Both the position numbers and the translations under genes were made by a program. A stretch of DNA of 64,000 nucleotides, from positions 9,176,001 to 9,240,000 of the forward strand of contig OZ316897.1 in NCBI GenBank assembly GCA_973895155.1. Direction: 5' to 3'. Below, piece after piece: positions 48,753 to 58,799 of the stretch. The notes beneath the pieces were generated by a model. That model did no database searches. It was given only the letters and a program-made list of their open reading frames with translations, and was not told the origin of the DNA. The stretch comes from Marsupella aquatica. Taxonomy: Eukaryota > Marchantiophyta. Each line of letters opens with the position of its first letter. The first letter of the stretch is position 1.

Positions 48753-49461
48753 CACCCTAATAGTAATACTTAAACCTGACCAAGAGAAAATAATCTAGTA
48801 AAATTAGATGATGATAATCCTAGCCGGGATCCTAGCCTCTTACTTTCACAGTGTGTGATATTAGTCTTACTGGTAAAACAAAAACAGAAACCCTAAAAAG
48901 TTGAATTAAGCTAGTGTTACCCACAGCTTCAGAGTAGCCTGATGCCCCCAAAACATGAACTGTTGAAATCTGGAGCTTGCCTGAGGCACATGCAGATATA
49001 GGGTGGAGCTACAGTGGCAGCCAGCACCAAACTATAAAGTATGAGGGCGTCTCAAACCTCACCGTCAGCTAAACTTCCAGGGCAGATGCCGGTGGAATTC
49101 TAGAATAAAAACTGTGATGCCCATCACACTCTCGGGCAGGGGCTTCCCAATGTTGCTTGACTAGGGTCATGGGACCTCCTTACGCATAAACATCCCAAGT
49201 CAGCAGGTCTGGTCAGGTTCCTGGGTGGAAAAGTGCTGACCCTGGTTAGTGGTGACCGACCATTTTGGACCACCTGTTCAGAGCTCTTCTTTAGCGGACC
49301 GTCATAAAGTACTTGGGCAGCCTTCGTTTGAGACGCCTTGTTAAAATGAGACCAGACATGTTTGACAATATTGTTATTCACTAGCCCAATGCCAGGTATC
49401 ACTACCATGCTAGCAACCAGGGAGATTGTCTCTTGTAGTGAGGAAATTAAAACATACTTTG

Positions 49462-49542
49462 CAATACCATAGTTTTTCTCATACAAGGTAAAGTGATGGA
49501 TCTTTAGGGTTTTTACCTTGTATGAGAAAAACTATGGTATTG
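49462..49542. repeat. Perfect 31-bp inverted repeat with 19-nt spacer
   Basis: The left arm, 49462-49492, begins CAATACCATAGTTTTTCTCA and ends in AAGGTAAA. The right arm, 49512-49542, is its exact reverse complement. The spacer is 49493-49511. Similarity stops at the arm ends, so this is not the middle of a larger visible palindrome. Confidence 0.95.
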
Positions 49543-49750
49543 GAAACTTGGTTTCAAATAGCTTCAAATTCTTGTATGCCAGCAACTAACAAAACTGCCA
49601 ATGCTGTACATGATACTAGTCTGAATGCTTGGATTTTGCTCAAACCCAAGGTAAGTTGCCTGAAACCTGGATCGGGCGTTGTGGGGAGTGCTCAAGCTTT
49701 GCTCAAGCCCACAGTGAGTCAACCTGGAACCTGGATTTCCAGGAGTGTGT

Positions 49751-50034
49751 TGTTAAGCATAGACAAAAATCACACATGACACATCCAACGCGCAAGTAGT
49801 CGACACAAGAGATACGTGGTTCACCACCTTGAGGTTACGTCCACAGAACCAGACAAGAGAGCTTTACTGAACTCTAAGTCATCGGCCATACCAAGTCTCC
49901 ACAGTCTAAGCTATTATCATCTCTCAAGTGGTTCCGTAACAATTAGCCTTAGTTAACCTAACCACTTCTCCGACTACGGTTAGCCTAACTATGGTTATAT
50001 ATCATAACCCTAGACCTTGATTAAATACCTAACA
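49751..50034 (-). mobile_element. Solo LTR of the same copia family
   Basis: A 284-bp diverged version of the LTRs at 51485 and 57854: it starts TGTTAAGCATAGAC, shares GATACGTGGTTCACC and GAGAGCTTTACTG, and ends CCTAACA. It is flanked by TGTGT and TGTGC, a probable 5-bp target duplication with one change. No internal domain adjoins it, so it is a solo LTR left by LTR-LTR recombination. Strand is given by analogy with the full element. Confidence 0.8.
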
Positions 50035-50377
50035 TGTGCAAGGGAGAGTGGTGGATTGGGCGTGGAAAAGGCGAACAATGGCCCCTTTCGGTCCATCTTA
50101 GGTTAAGAAAAAAATGTCACCACAAATAAACTCCGAGGATGTCTTCTTGGCACCCTCTTGTTTTTTTTGTGTGGGACTTGGTATTGAAATTTTTCCTCCA
50201 TTCAAGACCAGACAATTGTTCAGCAACATTATTGATCATTGATCCCCCTACAACAATTGTTTCGTGTGACTCGAGTCCCCCTTTTTGTGGTGGACTTCTT
50301 ATTGAAAAGTTTTCTTCTCTTCAAGATCAGGTCCGTGATCAAACCAGCACTTTTGGTTTTTTTTCATTTTTAAAAGG

Positions 50378-50565
50378 GAGCACTTTGGCTATTGAAAAGG
50401 TTTGCCTCCCTCCATCTTTATGAAAAGCGGAGCACTTTGGTTATTGAAAAGGTTTGCCTCCCTCCATCTTTAGAAAAGCGGAGCACTTTCGTTATTGAAA
50501 GGGTTTGCCTCCCTCCATCTTTATGTAAAGCGGAGCACTTTTGGTTATTGAAAAGGTCTGTCTGG
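50378..50565 (+). repeat. Four ~51-bp tandem repeats
   Basis: Unit: GGAGCACTTTGG(T/C)TATTGAAA then AGG(T)TTTGCCTCCCTCCATCTTTA and AAAGC. Copies start near 50379, 50429, 50480 and 50531; the fourth is partial. Diverged relatives (.AGCACTTT.G) continue to about 50740. Confidence 0.85.
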
Positions 50566-50739
50566 AGCCTTGGACCCTCCAAGACCACGTTCCTGACCAG
50601 AGAGCACATTAGTCATTAAGAAAACCGACCAAATCTTATTTGTCTCCATAATTGTTTTTATTACATTTCGCCCTTACCAGATAGCACTTTTGTCTCCGTG
50701 TTTTTTACTGCACCTAATCCTGACGAAACAGCACTTTGG

Positions 50740-51484
50740 TTAGAAAAACATTTCACCAAATCTTCTGAGTCAGTTTGTCCCTGACTCAATTGCAATTTGG
50801 TCATTAAACGCATTCTCATCCTGACACAAGTCTCTTGGGTCATAAAAATGGGCCAAACGTTGTTTTCCTCTATATTGTTACTCTATACAGGATTTTCCAC
50901 TACCCTCTCATCTGCCTAATGGACAGTGACCCTATAGAGGCTGGGCCCTTCTTTGGATTACCCATCCTATCCCAGCTGGGATCCCAGCCCCCTTTGTTGT
51001 CTGCCCTTTCTGGGAATTCCTTATACCTTTTGCTTGGGCCATTGTATTAGACACTCTTGTAGACCATCCACTCCCCACCTTCTCCCCCCCCCCCCCACGC
51101 CCTCCCCTCTTATTGGCTTAAGAGCCTTCCTCTCTGCCTTTGTCTCCTTTGTACCCCATATCATTTGTTTCATCTCCCCAACCATGTGACCTCAACCGTC
51201 CTCCCGCATGTGCTCAAATTTTCATGTGTGGTCTTTGTGGAGCTTAACAAGACTTTTCAGTTTCGTTTGCTGCTTAGTAGGGTTTTAGTTCCTTTGGCAT
51301 GAACTAATAACATGTTGCCCCTAAATGTGATGCCCCAAAATTGGATTGAAATGCTCCCAAATGTCTTCCATTGCATCCATTCAAATGATGCTATTTTCTA
51401 CCCTTGTAATCATATGCTTCCCAAAGCGGGGTAGAGTATGAGCAGGATTGGGTGTAGGTATTGTGGTGATGTTTCTACTGCATT
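50740..51484. other. Intergenic, no supported gene
   Basis: Contains a CT-rich tract with a C-run near 51090. No gene seen. The last five bases (GCATT, 51480-51484) are the target duplication of the copia element. Confidence 0.5.
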
Positions 51485-51828
51485 TGTTGAGCATAGACGA
51501 CAATCGCAACGGCAAGCCCATGAACCATCCAACGCACAAGAGTCGACACAGAGAGATACGTGGTTCACCTCCTTATGAGGCTACGTCCACGGGAACACAC
51601 GAGAGCTTTACTGCACTCTAGGCCGATCGCCATTCCAAGCATCCACAGCGCAAGCTCTCTCTATCTCTCAACTAGCTCCGTAACAATGAGCCTGAGTTCC
51701 CCCTCACCAAGCAAACACCGCTTGGTTATAGAGTGTGCACAACATGACTAACCTAACCAAGTCTACAACTAAGGTTAGCCTTAACTACGGTACAGTCGTA
51801 ACTCTAGACCTAAGAGTAAATCCTAACA
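51485..51828 (-). repeat. 3' LTR of the copia element
   Basis: 344 bp, TG...CA ended (TGTTGAGC at the left, CCTAACA at the right as read on the plus strand). Contains GAGAGATACGTGG where the other LTR has GAGATACGTGG. Confidence 0.96.
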
Positions 51829-51841
51829 ATTTCCTCCTTGA
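51829..51841 (-). other. Polypurine tract
   Basis: Immediately internal to the 3' LTR; on the element strand it reads TCAAGGAGGAAAT, the expected plus-strand primer. Confidence 0.85.
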
Positions 51842-52044
51842 CTCTGGTCTAGGGGAGGATAAAGACTGCTACCAATATGATTGCTTAGCGGGAAGTTCTG
51901 GAAAGAAAAACCAAACCGGTTTTTCCCTCTTTATACGAGAGTAGACAAGAACTAAGTCGTAGCCTATACAAGGAATGAGCAAGAGCATATCTCAGTATCT
52001 ACACAAATGTTAAGTAACCCTACTTGTGAGGCAATTGCAAAACC

Positions 52045-54855
52045 TACAACGCATCACGGTGTCTAGAAAAACTCTCCAAAGGAATCACTTTGGTAAAAGC
52101 GTCAGTCGAGTTGAGTTTACCGTCAATCTTGACTAGCTCAAACATATTATCAGACACAGCTTGCCTGATAAAATGATACCTGACGTCAATGTGCTTCACT
52201 CTGCTGTCCATCACCTAGTTCACAACAAGGTGAAGCGCACTCTGACTATCACAATGGAGCTTCACATTCCCCTGTGGCAATCCCATCTCAGTGATCAGTC
52301 TATCCAACCAAATCGCTTCCTTTGCTGCTTCCGCTGCTGCAACATACTCCGCTTCTGTAGTAGACTGAGCAATACACTTCTGCAAAGTAGACCTCCAACT
52401 TATGCATCCACCTCCCAGTGTGAACACATAACCTGTTGTTGACCTCCTCCGATCTAGATCCTGTGCATAGTCAGCATCTACATAGCCCATCAATGATCTA
52501 GCATTATCAGCATGTGCATCAAACAATAGACCATGATCCACGGTACCCTTCAAATACCAAATAATCCACTTCACTACTTCCCAGTGTACCTTCCCTGGAT
52601 TCGACATGTACCTGCTCACCTTGCCCATAGCCATGGCAAGATCAGGTCTAGTACAAGTCATCAAATACATGAGACTCCCCACTGCCTTGTCATACAGAAT
52701 CTTTGACATCAACCCCTTCTCTGTGTCATCCGTAGGACAGAAAGCTGATGACAACTTGAAGTGTGGAGCCAACGGGGTACTTACTGGCTTGCTATCCCCC
52801 ATGTTGAACCTTGCAATTACCTTCCTCGCATAACTGCTCTGCGTCAACCATAGCTTACCAGCCTTCAAGTCCCTAGTGATCTCCATACCCAAAATTCTCT
52901 TAGTTGGCCCTAAGTCCTTCATCTTAAACTCTGCACTAAGCAGTGCCTTGAGCTTAACAATCTCAGACCTATCCTTGGCCGCAATAAGCATGTCATCCAC
53001 ATAAAGTACTAAAACAATGAACCCAAAAACGACATTTTTCACCGGTTTAAGATACACACATGGGTCAAACACACTCCTGTGAAAGCCTTGTGCACGGATC
53101 CAATCATCAAACCGCTTATTCCACTGTCTTGGTGACTGCTTCAACCCGTACAAGGATCTCAACAATCTGCAAACCAAATCCTTTTGCCCTTTATTCACAA
53201 AACCTAGCGGCTGTCTCATGAAGATCACCTCTTCCAAGGTGCCATAGAGGAAAGTTGTGACAACATCCATCTGATCTAGCAGCAGACCAAACATAACAAC
53301 AAGCACACATAATAGCCGTATTGTTGAGTACTGGTGAGAAGACCTCATTGTAATCCACACATTTTTTCTGTGTGAATCCCTTGGCTACCAACCTAGCCTT
53401 GTAGACCTTCGATCCACCTCCTATAGACTGATCCTTCAGCTTGTATATCCACTTGCTGTCCACCACTTGCTGTCCCTCAGGCAGCTTGACAAGCTCCCAA
53501 GTTTTGTTGTCCTTCAGTGACTGCATCTCCATTTGCATTGCTACAGTCCACTCCTGCTTCTCCTTTGAAGCACTTGCTTCATGAAATGAAGAAGGTTCCC
53601 CTTCTTCCAAAATCAACGCATCACCCTCATCATCAGTAACAAAGTCCTCCTCTTGCAACTGAGATGAATCAACCCACTGTCCATACCTTGGTGGAGCGCG
53701 TACAGTGCGACCAGATGTTCTTCTAGCCGATGACTCCGGTTGATCTACATGTGCTGGTACAATTTGAAGCTCAGTAGCATCCACTTGCTGCTCACCAGCA
53801 TCAACAAACTCCTCTGGTTCCTCTAGCACAGGAACCAACTCCATAATTGGAGCAACTCCTTCTCTCCGGTCATTCACCTCATGACCAATCTCCCCCTCAA
53901 CGAGATCCGAGATAGGAGATTTTCCTTTGTCACTACGGGAGACCTGAGTATTCTCCCCCTCCTTCAATAATCTAGATTCATTGAAGGAAACATCCCTACT
54001 GACAATGAGCTTACAGGCAATAGGATCCCATAGCCTATAGGCTTTCACACCACTCTGGTACCCAAGAACAACACATTTCTTGGAGGTAGGATCCAACTTG
54101 GTCCTATTCTGCTTCGGTGTGAGAGCATATGCATCACTTCCAAAAACTACCAAGCCATGATAGTCTGCTTGCCGCTTATAGCGCATCTCAAATGGCGTTT
54201 TGAAATTGATAGCACTAGAAGGAGAAAAATTTACCAAATAAGCTGCGGTATTCACAGCTTCTGCCCAAAATTCCTGTGGTAAACCTGATTGGCTCAACAT
54301 ACTCCGTGACCGCTCCAATAGTGTCTGATTGAGCCTCTCAGCGACACCATTCTGCTGCGGAGTATAAACTATGGTGAGATGGCGAGTTATCCTCTGTTCT
54401 GAATAGTACTCTTCAAATTCTATTGAAGTGTACTCCCCGCCGTTGTCTGACCTCAGACTCTTCACCCTTGTATCCAAACACTTGACTGTGTTTTCAGTCT
54501 GATTCTCCACCTAGGCCTTCCACTTCTTAAAAATGGATAAGACATCAGACTTATGCATCATGAAGTAAATCCACACAAATCTTGAGTAATCGTCAATAAA
54601 TGATACATAGTACAACTTTCCAGAATGTGAGGGAGTCAGGGATGGACCCCATACGTCACTATGTATGTACTCAAGAACCGCTTTGGAACGATGAGTTCCA
54701 ACATCGAAAGCACGATGATGCTGCTTTCCAAGAATGCAATGCTCACAGAACTCTAATTTACAAGATTGCAAATCAGAAATGAGTCCATTCTTCCGTAAGA
54801 TAGCCAAACCCTTCTCACTCATGTGGCCTAACCGTGAAAGCCACAGTTGAGTCAT
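52045..54855 (-). pseudogene. Copia pol: integrase, reverse transcriptase, RNase H (broken)
   Basis: GAG-pre-integrase/zinc region (LGHMSEKGL..CEHCILGKQH, 54855-54700), integrase core with HSDVWGP, FIDDYSRFVW and a later SDNGGEY..YTPQQNGVAER stretch, RT with LVLYVDDMLIA (about 52980), and RNase H with YVDADYAQDLDRRRSTTGY and HCDSQSALHL. Lesions seen: TAG at 54511-54513 in the integrase, a frame change around 53310-53350 just inside RT, and TAG at 52212-52214 within RNase H, after which the frame continues to about 52045 (SRVKHIDVRYHFIRQ). Cannot give a functional polyprotein. Confidence 0.95.
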
Positions 54856-56321
54856 CTCCTCGTGATATTTGGTTACATTGGCCTCTCCACATACAGTATT
54901 GCCCTATAACACATAAAAATTCTTCTGTCTACTCCCCTTCAAAATCACTGTCTCTCCCGACCTGACTTGAAGTTCACCATCAATCTCCATTGATGACCAT
55001 TTGAATCCAACACACCGAGTGAAATCAGATTCTTACGCATGTCAGGTACATACCTGACTCCGGACACTGTGCGCACAACGTCATCAAACATTTGAATCTT
55101 CACAGACCCAATTCCCTCAATTTGACAGGAGTGATCATTTCCCATCAGAACTGAACCGTTTGAAATAGAGTAAGAACTGAAAAACTCACGAATATAACAA
55201 ATATAAAAAGAGCAAGCACAATCAAGAATCCATACATCATCTGCTCCCCTAGATGACGTGCACAGGGCATACCCCCGACTTCATAAAACATACCCATCAT
55301 TGAGTAAATCAGCTTCTCCATCAGCCCTAGCCACATTTGCCGATGAAGATTCCGCTGCCTTTCCCTTACAGTCTCGCTTGAAGTGTCCAACTTGGTTGCA
55401 CTTCCAACATGTCACCTGCCTCCTCTGAGGGGATTTACCCCTGGACTTAGATCTGGATTTAGATCTAAACTGGGTTTTATGGTCTCCAGTTGGTCGCTAC
55501 ATACTCCTCCCATGGTTAACATTGAGGGCAGCACCAGATGATGAAGGCTGTGATGTGATGTGCATCTTCTGCTGAAGATCATCACTAAGCAGAGAACTTA
55601 CCACATCACTGTATGAAATGGTATCCCTATCACGATGCAACAACACTCGTGATAGGGACTGGCAAGATGGAGGCAATGAACTGAGAAGCTGCAGAGCCTT
55701 CGTCTCATCATTCAAAGTCTCCCCAAGATTTTCCAAGTCAACGACCATGTCGTTGAAAGCATCCACATGGTCTTGTAACTTTGGACCAGATTCCTTCATC
55801 TTGAAACTCATCAGTTTGTAGGAAGTGTAGAGCCGGTTCGACAACTCCTTGCGGTGATACTTGCTCTGCAATTCCGCAAACAAGGACATGCAATCCTTAT
55901 ATGCACCCAACTGCTTGATGATCGGAGGCATGAGATAGAGTGTAACACACCACACTCCCTGCTCCTGCATGCGGTCCCATTGTTTCTCATCAACATCGTC
56001 CTCACGAGGGCTCAGCAGTTGGCCCATCCCTGACGCATAGAGCACTCCCTTCACCTGCTTCTCCCATAGCAAGTAGTCAGAGCGCCCATCATACTTTGTC
56101 ACTTTATACTTGGGTCCCCCAAGCTTGAAAGTCCCCATCTTCTTCTTTGGCACTACTGTGAGCTCCAGTAGTAGTACTGCTTCCTCCACCACACGCCGCA
56201 CCAGTGATGGTACTGGTGTCACGTGCTCTTCCTCCTGCTCCTCTCTCTGCCCCTCAAACCGCCGCGGTGATCCTCCTACTTCAAGTTCCACGTCTTCAAA
56301 AAACTCCTCCGAATCACTCAT
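54856..56321 (-). pseudogene. Copia gag and protease region (broken)
   Basis: Gag ORF 56321-55497 (274 aa) begins MSDSEEFFEDVELEVGG and has the UBN2/retrotran-gag features (YDGRSDYLLWEKQVKGVL, LYTSYKLMSFKM). After a TAG at 55497-55499 the same frame continues into a CCHC zinc knuckle (CWKCNQVGHFKRDC, about 55430-55370), then a TGA near 55285, then the protease: WILDCACSF, where the family has an Asp-Ser/Thr-Gly active site, so the motif is lost. A frame change near 55000 and a TAG near 54905 separate it from integrase. Confidence 0.93.
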
Positions 56322-57834
56322 ATGAGAAAATCACAAAAAATGCCATTTTTCACATCTTCTCAAAAAACTTGAAACTCAACACCGCCGCATAGCCCACAAA
56401 GCTAGGAGTCCAATACTGAAAACCGAAATGAAAATTGAAATTTGACGGAAAAGTTATTCAAATTTTGGTCGGGGTAGGTAAAACCTTGGGAAACTCCCCC
56501 GTTTTGACCACCTCAAGGAATAACCAAAATACCAAGTACAACTCGTCGTCGGAATCGCGATGTGATCGGTGCGCCGCATTGCCAACTTCAATGGCTACGA
56601 CCTCGCCAAAAAAGAACGAAAAAAGTTACCGTTCGGCAGACGGAATCTTTGTCGGATGGCCAAAAAACAACTCTCTATTTTTCGGGAATATTATCGCACA
56701 GTTCGACAGGTCTCACAAGGGGCCGTTCCCCCTGTCTAAGCGGTTAAAATGGAGGGTCACAGGGCCCGGGATGCGGCACAACCAATGAGGAGGAGAAAAA
56801 AAATTCAGAAAAAAACACTTTAAAGGGGTCTTAAATTCCCTGGAAAAGGCGCACGTATTCGCGGCCACGCGCGCATATTCGCGACCAGAATCGCGTATAA
56901 ACTGCCAAAATACGTGAAAAACTGGGTTTAAAGGGGTCAAAACACGCGTATTTTTGTGTATTCGGGCCGTATAAGGGTGTTTTGGGCTGTATTTTCACCA
57001 GAAAAAGCACATTTTTGCGCTGAAAGGGGTGTGGGAGGCCGGGGCGCATGCCTGGGCATATGGCGAAGTAGGTTTGTCGGGATTTGAAGGTATACAGGCC
57101 ATATGGGGGCAAAAAAATGCCCTAAACTAACCTTAAAATGTGCCAAAAAATGACACAAAGGCCATGTTACAAACCTCAGCTGCCTCCGCTTCGGTTTCCA
57201 ATGAGAAAAGTGATGATCGCCGACATGAAATGTTGCCGAATTGCACCGGCACATCTGCAGCTCCCCCAGAGAAGAGAAAACCTCCGCCGTGTCTTACTCT
57301 CTCCGCGTCAAGGGCCAATCCTAGACTCAAAATGATCGCCTCACCACGATCTCTCCGTTGAGCCTCAGCACTTCGCGTTTCTTCCTCCGAGTCAAGCGTC
57401 ACAATGAGTAATCCGGTTCAGGGAAAAACAAGCACCATAGCTTGTCAAAAAACCAGAACTCAACTTTCACTCGTCACGATGCACTCGCTCCACAAATGCC
57501 AGCAAACCAGGTACCAAAACGACCAGCTCGCTTCAACCTTCAACTTGAGCTATAACATGCGATGCCTCCCGCACCGCACAGCTCACACCGTTGAAAAAAC
57601 AATCTCTGGTCTCTCCTCCGAAATCCCGTCGAACACGAAAAAACCCTGAACAACGCAAACTCAATTCCTGTGCACCACGGATACCGATCAGCGAGTTCTA
57701 ACCACCGTTAGAAAGCTCTCTCACTAACCTATTCGCTCAGCCACACACATTCGAGTTTCATGCGACGAAACCCCGAATGCAACACCAACAATGAATGCTG
57801 GAAAACCATCACAAAAAAACCTCGTCACCTCCCA
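56322..57834 (-). other. Long 5' leader of the copia element
   Basis: About 1.5 kb between PBS and gag, longer than the few hundred bases common in copia elements. It contains minus-strand ORFs (57402-57133, 57254-56937, 56940-56713) that I cannot assign, and tandem-like CGCGTAT../ATTCGCG phrases at about 56850-56960. Either a long structured leader or inserted foreign DNA. Confidence 0.6.
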
Positions 57835-57851
57835 GGCATGCTCTGATACCA
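57835..57851 (-). other. Primer-binding site (initiator Met tRNA)
   Basis: On the element strand, two bases after the 5' LTR, it reads TGGTATCAGAGCATGCC, the usual complement of the 3' end of plant initiator tRNA-Met. Confidence 0.92.
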
Positions 57852-57853
57852 AT

Positions 57854-58195
57854 TGTTGAGCATAGATGACAATCGCAACGGCAAGCCCATGAACCATCCA
57901 ACGCACAAGAGTCGACACAGAGATACGTGGTTCACCTCCTTATGAGGCTACGTCCACGGGAACACACGAGAGCTTTACTGCACTCTAGGCCGATCGCCAT
58001 TCCAAGCATCCACAGCGCAAGCTCTCTCTATCTCTCAACTAGCTCCGTAACAATGAGCCTGAGTTCCCCCTCACCAAACAAACACCGTTTGGTTATAGAG
58101 TGTGCACAACATGACTAACCTAACCAAGTCTACAACTAAGGTTATCCTTAATTACGGTACAGTCGTAACTCTAGACCTAAGAGTAAATCCTAACA
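57854..58195 (-). repeat. 5' LTR of the copia element
   Basis: 342 bp, same termini as the 3' LTR. As read on the element strand it starts TGTTAGGATTTACTC. Followed outside by the GCATT target duplication. Confidence 0.96.
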
Positions 58196-58309
58196 GCATT
58201 GCCCTACAAAAAATGCAAGTGGTGTCATGCTGATTTGTTTTCACAATTAGTGGCCATTCTTAGTAGGATTGTGTCCAGGCATAATGTTTAGATGTGAGGG
58301 TAATTCCAT

Positions 58310-58795
58310 AGCTTATGTGACACTTTATACCTGTAAAGACTTTCGTGACTTTTCTCTTTGTATATGTGAGTGCATTAATTCTCCATAATGCACCCCTTTT
58401 TTTGAGGAGGGGATTATACAAAAATGTAGTAAAAGTAAAAATTAAATATATTTTTACCATACCAAAAATAAAATAAAAATTAGTCAAGATCTCAAGATGA
58501 TAACCAAATCTTATATGGTGATACTAAAAAATCTATGGATAAAATCTAATATAACTAAAGGACTTATATTTTATTTCAAGGAAAGAATGTATATTTTTGG
58601 CCAATTCCATAGCAACCATTTCTTGGATGACCCTTTAATTCAAATTTTTTATTTCAAGGATTCACTTTTTCTTGTTTGTCATCTAAAAGTCACTCAAGTT
58701 TTTATGTACATTAATGTCACTCGTTTTTCAGGGCATCATATACACAATGCCCTCTAACCAGGACATTATCCTATTCATAATTCATAATCAATGCT
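58310..58795 (+). repeat. Third copy of the 48.5-kb repeat, interrupted
   Basis: Left part (58320-58391) matches TGTAAAGACTTTYGTGA..GAGTGCATTAATTYTCC then ATAATGC; right part (58746-58790) resumes AATGCCCTCTAACCAGGACA. The two halves are separated by the 58392-58745 insertion. Confidence 0.8.
58392..58745. mobile_element. 354-bp AT-rich insertion with AATGC duplication
   Basis: Bounded by AATGC at 58387-58391 and 58746-58750; intact copies near 48.5 kb have a single AATGC. The ends (ACCCCTTTTTTTGAGG at the left, CATCATATACAC at the right) show no clear inverted repeat. Open frame at 58497-58757 is AT-driven. Class unknown. Confidence 0.6.
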
Positions 58796-58799
58796 AGAG

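Larger units (their letters stand above)
51485..58195 (-). mobile_element. Ty1/copia LTR retrotransposon, full length, disabled
   Basis: A 6.7-kb element in minus orientation with LTRs at both ends, 5-bp target duplication GCATT (51480-51484 and 58196-58200), PBS and polypurine tract in the expected places, and Gag, protease, integrase, RT and RNase H order of Ty1/copia (PR-IN-RT-RH). LTRs differ by about five substitutions and one 2-bp indel over about 342 bp (about 98.5% identical), implying recent insertion. The coding region carries multiple stops and frame changes, so this copy is not autonomous. Confidence 0.97.

Noticed and set aside
55145-55390. 81-aa minus-strand ORF with a hydrophobic end as a retroviral envelope-like protein
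   Set aside because: It is a shifted frame of the copia zinc-knuckle/protease region; the proper frame gives CCHC and protease motifs.
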